A program made the position numbers and the translations under genes. This document shows, one piece after another, positions 17,113-28,600 of a DNA stretch of 64,000 nucleotides (its first letter is position 1; every line of letters begins with the position of its first letter). The notes under the pieces were generated by a model that worked only from the letters and a program-made list of their open reading frames with translations, did not search any database and was not told where the DNA came from. Source of the DNA: Citrus sinensis. Its lineage: Eukaryota > Streptophyta > Magnoliopsida > Sapindales > Rutaceae. The stretch spans positions 29,613,501 to 29,677,500 of the forward strand of contig NC_068557.1 of the NCBI RefSeq assembly GCF_022201045.2, read 5' to 3'.

Positions 17113-18112
17113 GTATTGCTTTTTGTCTTGATACCCTTGTATCTGCGGCGCCTGTTGTCGGGTAACAACAGAATCACATCAAAAAATAGGATCTGGTGAC
17201 TAATTTAATTTGCCTTGCCAGCCTCAGGTAGATTTCCGACGCTACGCCGGCTACGTCACAGTTAATAAAAACAATGGACGGGCTCTTTTTTATTGGTTCT
17301 ATGAGACCATGACTCACCCTGAAGACAAACCCCTGGTGCTTTGGCTTAATGGAGGTGATAATTAGGTCTGCTATTAGTCATTCTTTAATGTATGCACTTA
17401 ATTTTCATTTTCACGTTCCTCATTTGGCCAGCGTTGTCATGCCTCTAAGACGATGTATTCTTGATCTAGAGAAAGTAATATTTGATCTTATCACCAAAGG
17501 AATATTATATATATAGTACTCAAAGATATGTAAGCGGCCATTTATATACCTATTATTCTACCACTAGTCTTTTTATCCAAATAAATCTTCTTATATGTTT
17601 GTGTATGTGGTTCTGAATATTAATTTAAGTTTTGGGCGGTCCTCATTAGGGAGTGATGACCCACTACGTACACAATAATTATTAATTATTTAGGGAGAAA
17701 TTCTAATATTGGTGGATAATGAATTTTGGGGTCATTATATAATTTTGAGGTAAATCTCAATTCAAAAGCTAACTCGTGAGAATGGATTAGTTTGATGGGC
17801 TTCCATAGTAATCAAACAACACTTCTACTAACAGAAAATTAAATAAAAAACTGTCCTTTGTGAATATATATGATTATCCCCTTTCTTAACTCGAAATTTA
17901 TGTGTTTACATTTTCTGCATTAGTTTCCAACTTATCCAATATGTTATGTATGTGGGACAATTGGTGGTGTGAAATTTCTTATATATTCTTTATGTTCTCT
18001 AATGAGGTTACATGATTCTTTATGTTTCAGGTTCTGAATGTTATTCTATACGTAGGATATGGGACAACACATGACATTGGTCTTTGTTTAGCAGACGCTG
18101 ATGGCTGCAGTC

Positions 18113-18362
18113 TATTAAAAAGCCAAAGGAAAGGAATTAATTTTTATTCATCATTTACTGTCTATTTTACAATGATATAAATACACAAGCTATTGTAACA
18201 ATTACAAGAGAAAGTCTGACGAAAATAAATAAAGGAGGGTAGTAGTTGTCCAGTGGGGTTGGTGGCAATTATTATGTCTATTTCAAAAATCATCATTGCA
18301 TGTCAAAAGTCATCATTACATTTTTGCACGTGTTCTGTAATTATTATGCTTGCCTGCCAATA
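18113..18362 (-). repeat. 3' LTR of the copia element (250 bp)
   Basis: Aligns with 22724-23024 over its full length, with about 21 substitutions counted by eye (mostly C/T or G/A), one 4-bp indel and absence of a 43-bp internal duplication found in the other LTR. It abuts the polypurine tract at 18363-18371. On the element strand it starts TATTGGCAGG and ends TTTTTAATA. Confidence 0.93.
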
Positions 18363-18371
18363 CTCCCCCTC
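18363..18371 (-). other. Polypurine tract of the copia element
   Basis: On the element strand GAGGGGGAG directly precedes the 3' LTR, the position where plus-strand DNA synthesis is primed. Confidence 0.85.
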
Positions 18372-18890
18372 AAGTTGGAGCATGGATGTTGATCATGTCC
18401 AACTTGCTAAGAAGACAGTCAAATTGTTGAGAAGCTAGAGGCTTAGTGAAAATGTCGGCAATTTGTTGGATGGTGGACACATGAGTAGTTTTGATTAACC
18501 CAGCCTGAATTTTTTCTTGGATAAAATGACAATCTAATTCAATATGTTTGGTCCACTCATAAAAAGCAAGATTTGCTGCAATATGGAGTGCCACTTTATT
18601 ATCACAGTACAAGAGAGCTAGTGAAATTGAGACCAAAATCTGCAAACATGAATTGCAACCATTGTAATTCACAAGTAGCTTAGGCCATAGATCTATACTC
18701 TACTTCAGCTGTGGAATGGGAGACAACACTTTATTTCTTGGTCTTCCAAGAGATAGGAGTAGATACAAGAAAAATGCACAAGCCACTTGTAGATTGACGA
18801 GTATCAGGACAACTTGCCCAATCATAGTCTGCATAGGCAATCAGCTGGAGAGGACTTGAAGATGCCATCAAGATGCCTTTTCCAAGACTT
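18370..18890 (-). pseudogene. Copia RNase H region (remnant)
   Basis: The frame at 18370-18672 contains ALYCDNKVALHIAANLAFYEWTKHIE, a diverged form of the copia RNase H block (usually with DN..A..IA.NP..H.RTKHIE), then IADIFTKPL near the end. The upstream part (18673-18890) is broken by stops, with recognisable remnants such as the short word for the Y-ADWA region. Non-functional. Confidence 0.8.
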
Positions 18891-19700
18891 CATTTTAAAT
18901 AACGTAAAACATGTAAGCAGGCTTCAAAGTGAGGCTGTCGTGGTGCCTGCATAAATTGACTCAAAAGATTAACATAAAAAAGGGTGTATAGTCGTGTAAT
19001 GGTTAAATAGAGTAAATAGCCTATAAGACGACAGTAAACTGATGGATTTGACAATAAATTTCCTTCTTTAGCATGAAGTTTAACATTTTGCTCCATTGGT
19101 GTGGTAAAAGTACGACAACCTAATATTCCCAAGTCTTCCAAGATTTCAAGACAATATTTTTGTTGACAAAGAAAGATTTCCTTTGATGATCGAGCAATTT
19201 TAATCCTGAGAAAATACTTAAATGGCCCAAGATCTTTGATACTAAATTGATTATCAAACATTTTCTTCAAAACTTCAATTTCAATTGAATTATCACCTGC
19301 CACCAGAATGTCATCAACATAAATCAAGACAAAAAGAGAACTATTTATTGTTTGCTTAGAAAAAAAAAAGGTGTATTCCGCCTTTGATTGAATGTATCCT
19401 TGGGAGATTAAAAAATATCTTAATTTGGTGAACCAATTGCGACTTGCTTGCTTAAGCCCATATAATGATTTATTAAGACGACATACATATTTTTCTTTTT
19501 CTCCTTGTTGACAATATCCTGGTGGTATTTGCATGTAAACCTCATTATCAAGTTTACCATGAAGAAAAACATTGTTGACATCAAGTTGGTGCAGAAACCA
19601 ACTTTTGATAGCTGTTATGGCTAACAAACAACGGATAATGGTCATTTTTGCCACTGGGGCAAATGTTTCATTATAATCAATTCCTTCTGTTTGTGTGAAT
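18890..19700 (-). pseudogene. Copia reverse transcriptase region
   Basis: The open part of 254 aa holds DVNNVFLHGKLDNEVYM, PPGY, LNKSLYGLKQASRNW, the catalytic box YVDDILVAGD and the downstream FLRIKIARS and QQKYCLEIL motifs. The catalytic aspartates are retained, but the frame does not connect to integrase upstream (stops around 19770-19790). Confidence 0.92.
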
Positions 19701-20406
19701 CCTTTAGCAACTAGACATGCTTTATATCTCTCAATGGTTCCATCTGATCGATACTTAATCTTATAAACCTATTTGCATCTGATATGTTATTTATCATGTG
19801 ATAAGGTAGTGACAGTTTAAGTGTTATTCCTTTCAAGAGCTAATATTTCAACAGACATGGCTTCTCTCTATTCTGAAACTTTAAAAGCTTGATAAAAAAT
19901 TGTAGGCTCTACTTTTGAGTCAACAAATGTAAGAAAAACTTGTCAGACAAACGATTATAAGAAATGACATTAGCTAAATGATAAGATCTACGTGTACCAT
20001 GAGAAGACGTTGGAGATGGACAGTCTATTGGAATTGTAATGTTACAAATGTAATCATTCAAATATCCTGGTGGACGTCGATTCTATACGGCAAAGATGAA
20101 AAAGTCTCTAGGTAAGGTTGGACATCATTATCATTATCAATATTCAATAGGTGAAGAAGATGAAGAATATTCCATATGAGGTGGGGTATCCTTATCATTT
20201 TGAAACTCAGAGATTGGTAATGACATAACTGGATGTGTAGTTGGTTGAATACAAGAATTACGAAAAGGAAAAACATGTTCATAAAACAAAACATCTCTAG
20301 AAGTATAAATGGTTCTTATAGCCAAATCATAAATTTTATACCTTTTTTGTCAAAAAAGATACCCTATAAATATCATCGGTTTTGAACGAGCATCAAATTT
20401 ATGTCT

Positions 20407-21173
20407 TTAAGGTGAAAGATTATGAGCAAAGTAAAGACATTCAAAAACTTTAAGATGAGAGTATGACAGAGGATTACCAAGTACTATTTCATGTGAAGTT
20501 TTATCATTTAGAACATGAAAAAGAATTTTGTTAATTAAATAAGCAGCAGTAAGAACATATTCCCCCCAAAAGTTTAAAGGAATATTACTTTGGAATCGTA
20601 ACGTTCGAGCAACATCAAGTATATGGCGATGTTTTCGCTCCACCACTCCATTTTGTTGTGGGGTGGAAACACAGTTTCGTTGGTGAATGACTTCATGAGT
20701 TTTAAAGAAATCTTGTAAATCTTTAAAGAGAAATTTGGTTCCATTATCAGTTCGTACTCTTTTAATGAGGAAAACAAAGTGTAACTCATTAGAGGAAATA
20801 ATAAGAGCACCGTCAGTTTATATTTTTCTTACTTTAGTATCATACTAAGTAGATACCAAAGAAAAAATGATTTTAAGATATTTTGAGTCTCAGACTTATG
20901 TTTCATCAAGAAAACCCAAGTGCAACGACTGAAATCATCAACAATGGTTAAAAAATAATGTGCACCAGAGTTATTAGCAATAGAAAAATTTCCCTAAATA
21001 TCACAATGGATCAATTCAAAAGGTGAAATACTTTTTATTTGACTTGAAGAAAAAGAAGTTCTTGTATGTTTCCCTAAAGGGCATACATCACAAATTCGTT
21101 TATTAGAAAAATAAACTTCAAGAGTTAAAGCAGAAATAGAACTTGAGCGATTTGCAGCAAGATGACCCAAACG
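20407..21173 (-). pseudogene. Copia integrase region (remnant)
   Basis: Recognisable words include CDVCPLGKH (zinc-binding region), IVDDFSRCTWVF (second catalytic-domain Asp) and VERKHRHILDVARTL (region of the catalytic Glu). A stop codon at 20994-20996 replaces the usual Trp after the first catalytic Asp, and a frameshift near 20640 separates the core from the later motif. Non-functional. Confidence 0.85.
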
Positions 21174-21740
21174 CTAATGCCAAATATCAAATGAAGGCTT
21201 CACATTTGCATAAAGGTTTGTTGAACATTGCAAGTGATAAAGATTATTCCAATATTTACCCACTCTATTCGTTTTCTTCGTGGTGAGGTCCTGAAATACA
21301 CAATTGTCAGGGAAAAATATCACTGAGCAATTAAGGGCTTTTGTGATATGTGATACCAACATCAAATTAAATTTAAAAGATGGTATGAGAAAAATATTAT
21401 CAAGATGGAGAGAAGAATTAATGGAAATAACACCAATTTTGGTTATCTGTGTAGTGGAGCCATCAGCCATTTGAACACTTAAGAGAGAAGTGTTTGGTGA
21501 TAAAGACTGAAGGAGTTGAAGTGAGGAACAAATATGATTTGTGGCTCCACTATCAATTATCCAAGTATCATCAAGAGAAGAACTAAGGGCAATACCTGCA
21601 AAATTAGTGAGGGGATAATTTCTACTTCGTTGTAGTATTGCAAGGATTTGTTCATATTGCTCTTGTGTTATTGCCGCAGAAGATGCAATGGTTGGTCCTT
21701 CAATTTTGGAACTGGAAGTGGGTGGTTGCTCAAATAACAC
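21174..21740 (-). pseudogene. Copia protease and GAG-pre-integrase region
   Basis: Contains WIIDSGATNHIC, the aspartic protease active site (DSGA), and the downstream block LDNIFLIPSFKFNLMLVS typical of copia polyproteins. This 188-residue stretch is open, but it is separated from gag by stops. Confidence 0.88.
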
Positions 21741-21905
21741 AGCAAAACTACGTGGTTGAGAGCGAGAAGTTTGTGAGGAAACATTGTTATTATGTTATGG
21801 ATAACCGTGTAACTGGTAATATTTTTCTATAGAATAACCATCTTTACCACTGTGAGTGCAGCGAACCTTTGGACAATGTTTTTGTCCACCTCCATAAGGA
21901 GATGT

Positions 21906-22664
21906 CTATCCATTTCCAGGTTTCCCATGAGTTGGAAAAGAATGACGTAATTTAAAATTTTGACGATTATTGCCTTGAGACACAGCTAGTGCAAACCCTT
22001 CATTTGAGGTAGGTGTCGAAACATAGATTAATCGTTGTCTCTCTTCTTGTAGTAATAATGAATAAATTTTATTCACTTTTGGCAATGACTCATTTAACAA
22101 AATTTGACTCTGAATGGCTGAGTAGCTATTATTGAGACCCTGCAAGAATTGCATTCAACAATCTTATTGCAATAAATGTGTCATTGTCTTAGCAGCTCCA
22201 CATGAACAACTTGGAATGGTTATATATGATGCCAATTCATCCCATAAAATCTTTAAATGAGTATAACTAGTAGTGATGAAAAGATTTCTTTGTTTACAAT
22301 CAGAAATTACCTTTTTTACCTCATAAATTTTTGTGCTATTGGGTTGGGAAAAATGTTCTTCCAAGTCCATCCAAATTGACTGAGTTGTGTCTGAATAGAT
22401 GATGCTTGATGCAAGTTCTGGAACCATTGAACGAATAAGGCATGAGGTAACCATGTCATTAGCTCGAACTCATTGTTCATGATTTGAAGAAGTTGAAGGA
22501 GGAGCTGGAATTGTTCCATCAACAAAACCCAATTTATTCTTTGCCCTCAATGCCATACGCATTGATCTATACCAATTGTTATAATTATCTCCATTGAGTG
22601 GAGGTGACATAAGAATGGCTGTTGGATTATCAGATTGATGTAAATTACTAGTGGAATCAGCCAT
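21906..22664 (-). pseudogene. Copia gag region (remnant)
   Basis: Starts at an ATG at 22664 with the copia N-terminal block (LNGDNYNNWYRSMRMAL, FVDGTIP), followed by the UBN2-type gag core in two further pieces (W-DLEEHFSQPNSTKIYE; FLQGLNNSYSAIQSQIL). Stops divide it into at least three fragments. No intact CCHC zinc knuckle is left in an open frame. Confidence 0.85.
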
Positions 22665-22713
22665 GAAGAATAAAAAATGAAGAAAGGGAGGAAATACAAT
22701 TTAGAGCCTCTGT

Positions 22714-22723
22714 TCTGATACCA
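22714..22723 (-). other. Primer-binding site of the copia element
   Basis: TGGTATCAGA on the element strand immediately follows the 5' LTR and matches the 3' end of initiator methionine tRNA for 10 nt, the usual priming tRNA of plant copia elements. Confidence 0.85.
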
Positions 22724-23024
22724 TATTAAAAAGCCAAAGGCAAGGAAATAATTTTTATTCATCATTTACCGTTTATTTTATAATGGTATAAATATACAAG
22801 CTATTGTAATAATTATAAGAGAAAGTCGAAAATAAATGAAGGAGGATAGTAGTTGTCTGATGGGGTTGGTGATAATTATTATGTCTATTTCAAAAATCAT
22901 CATTGCATGTCAAAAGTTATCATGGTATGTTATCATTGCGTTGGTGGTAATTATTATATTTATTTTAAAAATCATCATTGCATTTTTGCATGTGCTATGT
23001 AATTATTATGTTTGCCTGCCAATA
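22724..23024 (-). repeat. 5' LTR of the copia element (301 bp)
   Basis: Homologous to 18113-18362 but longer by an internal 43-bp imperfect direct repeat (22866-22908 and 22941-22983, both starting TTGGTG). It ends next to the primer-binding site. Confidence 0.93.
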
Positions 23025-23092
23025 CAGTCTTAAATAGAATCGCTATGCTTCAAATAAAGGTACGTGCTGGGTGTAATATAATTTTTAGATAA

Positions 23093-23877
23093 GAGTAGTG
23101 CTAAACGTCGGGAATGCTGAGAGAAACGGTAGCTTGTGCTGCCGTTTTGCGCGTGTTCTCTTGGCCCTAACCCCCCACGTTACTTTCTCTTTTCTTTTTA
23201 ACTTAACGTTTGCTGCAGTCAGCCTTTTTCTGCAGTCAACTCATCTCTCCTGCACCAGAAACTCCCGTATCTTCTCCCTCCCCTCAATTTCATCGGCATC
23301 ATCGACACTCTCTCTCGTCAACGGCATCGTTACCGACAACCACCTCTTTCTCTTCAGCTCGTCACGACAGACACCACCAGTCCGGTTCATCATTTCGTCC
23401 AAATCTCTCCATTATTCCAAGTGTGTTTCCCCTATGTTTTTGTTCTGAAAAAACCAAAAAAATGAAGAACAACACCTGTATTGATTTTGATTTTTTGATT
23501 CCAAGTCAAAGGGGTGCTTGGCTTTAAATTATACAAGATAGAAGATGAAACCAAATTTTGATGTTGATGAAGAAGAAGAAACAAAATTGACAGGAGGAAG
23601 AAGAAGATAATTGTGATGATGATGTTGTTGATGAAGAAGATGAAATTGACGATGGAGAGAAGTAATGAAGAAATTGCAGAAGAGAGAGAAAGAAAAAAGA
23701 GAAGAAGAAGAAGATAAAAGAAGAAAAAAACAGAAGAGAGATAAAATAATATAAAAAACAAAAGAGGAAAATGCTTAAAGTAAAGTGGGGGTGGGGCAAG
23801 AGAACACGCACGAAACGGCAGCACAAGCTGCCGTTTCTCTCAGGGTTCTCTCAGCTTCCCGACGTCAAGCATTTTCC
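23093..23877. mobile_element. Mutator-like non-autonomous element (MULE-type MITE), 785 bp
   Basis: Flanked by a perfect 9-bp target duplication TTTAGATAA (23084-23092 and 23878-23886), the size made by Mutator transposases. The long terminal inverted repeats (about 75-85 bp) contain GCTGAGAGAAACGG and CTTGTGCTGCCGTTT in inverted order at both ends; the right arm has an extra internal GTTCTCTCAG copy. The centre has no transposase; it is a CT-rich tract and a long GA-rich tract. It sits in the intron after exon 2 of the carboxypeptidase pseudogene; the same flanking intron sequence is found uninterrupted at 12846-12870 in the intact gene. Confidence 0.93.
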
Positions 23878-24257
23878 TTTAGATAATTCACATGTCCTGC
23901 GAAGTAATATTTGCTGGATCTTGCTTATTTTTCTTAGCCAGATCAGTAATGCGTCATATAAAATTTATAGATTCATCATTCACACGAACATGGACGCTCG
24001 AACTGCTGCATATAGGATAATAATCAGATAAGAAGGTGTATATATATTAATTTAAAAAATTCTTTACCATGTTTATCTATGACCGTGCAGAGGCCAATAT
24101 TTAATTCCTGGAATCACCTGTTGGAGTTGGCTTTTCTTACTCCAATACAACTACTGATTACAAGAATCTTGGGGATAACTTTACATTTGACTTGCGCACA
24201 CAAATTGATCTCGATGCATATGCATATATATCTCTTATCAAGGCTTTGATATTTTGA

Positions 24258-24452
<195 letters not shown>

Positions 24453-24500
24453 TAGAATTATATTTATTTCAATTGAATAGTCATCCATACTGACTATTGA

Positions 24501-25655
24501 CTAAGAGCATACGTGACAAAAATGGAGACGACGGTGGAGCAATTTATAGTGTGAAAATTAGGATTCACGCTCATTGACTGCGGCGCGGTCCATGGTCACA
24601 TTAGGTTGAGGAAGTGTGAAAAATGGGTTTGAATGTTCTCGATGGAGAGACAGAGAGAGCTCCAAAATTGACAGTAATTGGAGATGTGTACAAGAAAAAT
24701 TAGAAGAACCCAGCACACACTATTGAGTATTGAACGATAAATTAGTGATTGATGTTTTTGCCAGTCATATCTCGATGGTGACTGGTAGGTCCGACAAAAT
24801 AAATAGACAACACCATCACTTGAGCGGGTGACCTGAAGGTGTTGACACGAGAGAAGACTTTTCGTTCATTATACAGTTAGAGAAATTTCAGCGTATATAG
24901 CAGGAATTATATCTAATTAATATTTGTACCGCTGTCAATTTGTAACTATCAATTATAATTTAATTAAATATAACTGCGATTATTCTTAAATTAAATAAAT
25001 GCATAATATACATGTATTAATTGGATGTAAAATGTCTAGAATCTCACTAAAAAATGAAGCGCTCGTCGACAAAGAACTGAAATGAATTTCAAACTGTCTC
25101 TTTTGCAAAACGGGACCGGCTGGATTTTAAAGGTACGAAACACAATTATTGTTCATCCAGCTGGAAGATGAATGATGGAGTAATAACGAATAGATCCCTT
25201 CAGTTTATGATTTCTCAAATGGGGGGTATTGTTTTTCAATTTATATTAAATTGGTCCCTGATTTTCTTTTTAATTTTGAAATTACTCAATTATCCTTTAG
25301 TGTTAGCTTACGTGCCTCTCGTATTGTGATTTGTAATTGTTCAACCATCTCAATTGGGGGATATCAGGAACCTGTGTAATACAAATGAACATTCTATGTC
25401 TTTACATGATAAATCATAAAAACTTGTGGATCTAGCTTTTATTACCCAAATTAAAATAACAAATTCAGGAGAAATATGAGCTGACAAATAACGTTGATCA
25501 GCCATTATTTTCTGCAATATGAAACAACAACGTAACTATTAGTTCAATATTTTTACATAGTACATTTGATAATATTTACATATATGACAGTGGTGGGAAT
25601 TGCGATCTTAAGAAATTGACGATGCAAAAGCAGCTGATGCAAGAAAACTAAAACT
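24501..25655. other. Spacer between carboxypeptidase pseudogene and terpene synthase
   Basis: No gene recognised. The stretch holds the presumed 3' UTR and terminator of the terpene synthase at its right end and a low-complexity T-rich patch around 25190-25310. Confidence 0.5.
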
Positions 25656-28600
25656 TTAGAAAAAACTGAATCTAATTTTCGGCGGCACACCCATAACGAT
25701 ATTATTTTTATACCCAAAATTTCTTGAAACAGGCCAACGAACCCGCGGGGCAGCAAGGCTTCTTTTGCCGTAAATATTGAAACAGTTGGCGACCGATTGG
25801 TAATCATTCTTTGATCTAGAATGATGATGAAGGGGAAGGGGAAGCTGATTAAGCATAAGCTTTATCAACGGCTTGGGGGTTTGAAGTTTGAGGGGAATGT
25901 AAAAAGCCTTTTGAACGTCATCAATCATTTCAGTGTTGGAGTCATATCGATTTGAAGAGTGAAAGAACATCTGAAATGCTTTCATACAAAATAAGTGGAG
26001 CTGCTTGCATGGTCTTGGCAGATCACTGAACCCATCCATTAGAGCATGTTCCAACAGCTCTTTCTCCTTTGCGGCTATTAACTCTCTCACGTACGCAACT
26101 GAATCTTCAATGTCTGCCTCAGGATTTTCCCTCAAGTATAGTATAACGGAGTTTTGTTTCCCGTCTGCTATTTCCTTCTGCAGATTAATTAATCACTTCA
26201 GATTCAGTACTGATGGGTGTTTAAACATGACTTACATAGTTAGTTAGTTAATTGATTATTACCTGGTAGCTCTGAATGTCATTCAACAGACGGGGAACGA
26301 GCATTAGCAGTTTGGTTACGGTATCATACTGCGCTGGCCTGAATTTGTAATTTGGCAAGCTTGGGTTCAAGAAACATGAAGCTGTAAGAACTAGAGTGTG
26401 TGCAGCAATTGAGATCATTCCAGTTTCAAGGTACTCTTCCATCGATGGTGTGCGGCCGCTTTTGCTCCACGTTGCTTCCGTAAGCCACGAGGCAAACGTT
26501 TCATACCACTTCATAATTAATTCATATGTAAAACAGGCACAAATTGCAATAGTAATTTAGTGATTGCCCAGATAAAAATCATGCATATGTATGATATATC
26601 AACCGCGTATTAATGAAATTATTTGGATACATACAATGTCTTTCAAATCATTTGTTATATCTCTTCCTTGTTGCTGGAGGTGCTTTTCTGCAAGCTCGCT
26701 CACGAGACCGTCGAGGGCACCAAAAATAGTCTTGCTATGACCACTCAACCCTTTACCATCCCATCTGCATATGTACAGTTTTTTTTTTTTTTTTTTTTTT
26801 TTTTGAGATTATTCGACATTCAATTTTGGGTAGGGGAACAATATAGAAGGATCAAACATATGGGGTCATATCATATTAACTGTAAATTTAAAGGGTCAAA
26901 TTTACATAAAGAGCTAAATTTCATGAACCCTGCTCTTTTCTATTTATTTATTTATCTTTTGAAATCACTGAGGTAAAATAAATAAAATGGAAGGAGATGA
27001 AATAAGGATCAGGATAGGATTCTGTTATGGTCTTATCTGCTCGTTAACAAAAAGGAAAAAGAAAAGGTAGCCTACCTTTTAACTGCATCAGCAAGACTTT
27101 TCAACTCATTCAGAGAACCTTCCATGTCGAAAAAATCGTCGGCAACAGTAATAAGTATAGCACTCTTTGCCAATATCAACCTTACATGTGAATCATAAGG
27201 CAGTGAAACGCCGATAGCAGCAGCAGTAGCAAAATAACAATACGTAGTTTTTTCTCGACCAAATCCCATGTCACTAAGATTGTTGTCCCTAGACCACCTA
27301 TCTCACACAATTAAACAAGACAAAAGTCATTAATTAATTAAGTAAGAAAATGATAAGACTGTCTCCACACAAAATATTGTCAAATTTTTGTTCATATTTG
27401 ACGAAATTAAATACCTCTTTAGTTCCTCTAGTTCTCGTTTGTATACCAACTGTCGAAACCCGTAGTTTTGTATGGCAAGTTGCATTAATTTGTCATTATA
27501 AGAACATGATAACCTATTTGAAGAACATATTAGTAGCAAGTGAGTTGCGCATACCGTTTAATTAAATATAATTACAGTGCAATTAATATTCATATCTAAG
27601 AGGGCAAATTCACAAACCTATGGAAAGAGGCCTTTCCCATCCATAAAGCATTCATATCTTTTTCTTCAATCCACATTCTATATTCGAGATGCTCCATTCG
27701 AGTAAGCCATGGAAAGTCCAACTCATGCTCAATCTGCATAATTGATTAATCATCTCTCTTTTTAATTTTCTTGCGAAAATTATTAGTGAATGCATTTCAA
27801 TTTTGGCGCAAACATGAAGGCTAATATCAACATATGAATTCTTTTATTTCATTTCAATTTTTACAGATACTTCATATATATATAGCGACCGGTGGTCCGT
27901 CACAGTTGGATAGGAAATTTCACAGGCCTATGTAGACTGTCCCTTTACCAGCTTTTACTTGGGACTGACTTTAGGACCACGTGATTCATGAAATTCAGTT
28001 CAAATTAAAAGCAAAATTGTCCACCTATATTTCAAATATTTTCAATTCATTTATCCATTAGATATTTAGATGATAAGATTGGTAAATAAACAATTTAATA
28101 AGTTGTGAAATTTAAGAAAAAGTTAAAATAAATCATTTCTCCTTATTTAGGAAATTTTATAATTAGGAAAATGACATGAGACATTTCATTATTAGATAAT
28201 TTTATGGACGACATTAATCATAAATTTTTAATTAAAAGTAATTTTTTACTAAATATACTTATTTTTCACTAAATAAGTATCAATTCAATAGAATAGTGAC
28301 ACACCACTTTGGGTAAAAAGTCCTAACAACTCATATTGTGCTTAAGAAATGCAGATTTATCTCTTCATCATCGTGAGCGGAATTCAAACTTAAAGCTTTT
28401 TATTTTCAATATAAGAGATTTTATCGATTCAACTAACTATTTAATATTTCTTATACACATTTTGACGCTGTAATATTGTTAATTAGGTTAATAGGATAGG
28501 GGATTACCACTTTCCGAAAAGAGGTGAACGTAACGTCATCCGGGCCTCTACTTCCTGTCGTCATAGTTTTCTCAAGTGATTTCCTTGCAAATGATCTTGC

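Larger units (their letters stand above)
18113..23024 (-). mobile_element. Ty1/copia LTR retrotransposon, degraded, 4912 bp
   Basis: Inserted in antisense orientation in exon 2 of the carboxypeptidase pseudogene. It is flanked by a perfect 5-bp target duplication CAGTC (18108-18112 and 23025-23029). It has two LTRs, a primer-binding site TGGTATCAGA typical of initiator-Met tRNA priming, a polypurine tract, and remnants in the copia order gag, protease, integrase, reverse transcriptase, RNase H. The frame is broken by several stops and frameshifts, for example a TGG-to-TAG type stop in the integrase core at 20994-20996. It cannot move by itself. The LTR ends are TA...TA instead of TG...CA. Confidence 0.95.

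Noticed and set aside
23432..23826. Overlapping minus-strand frames rich in Phe, Leu and Ser
   Set aside because: They are translations of the GA-rich tract inside the MULE-type MITE, not genes.
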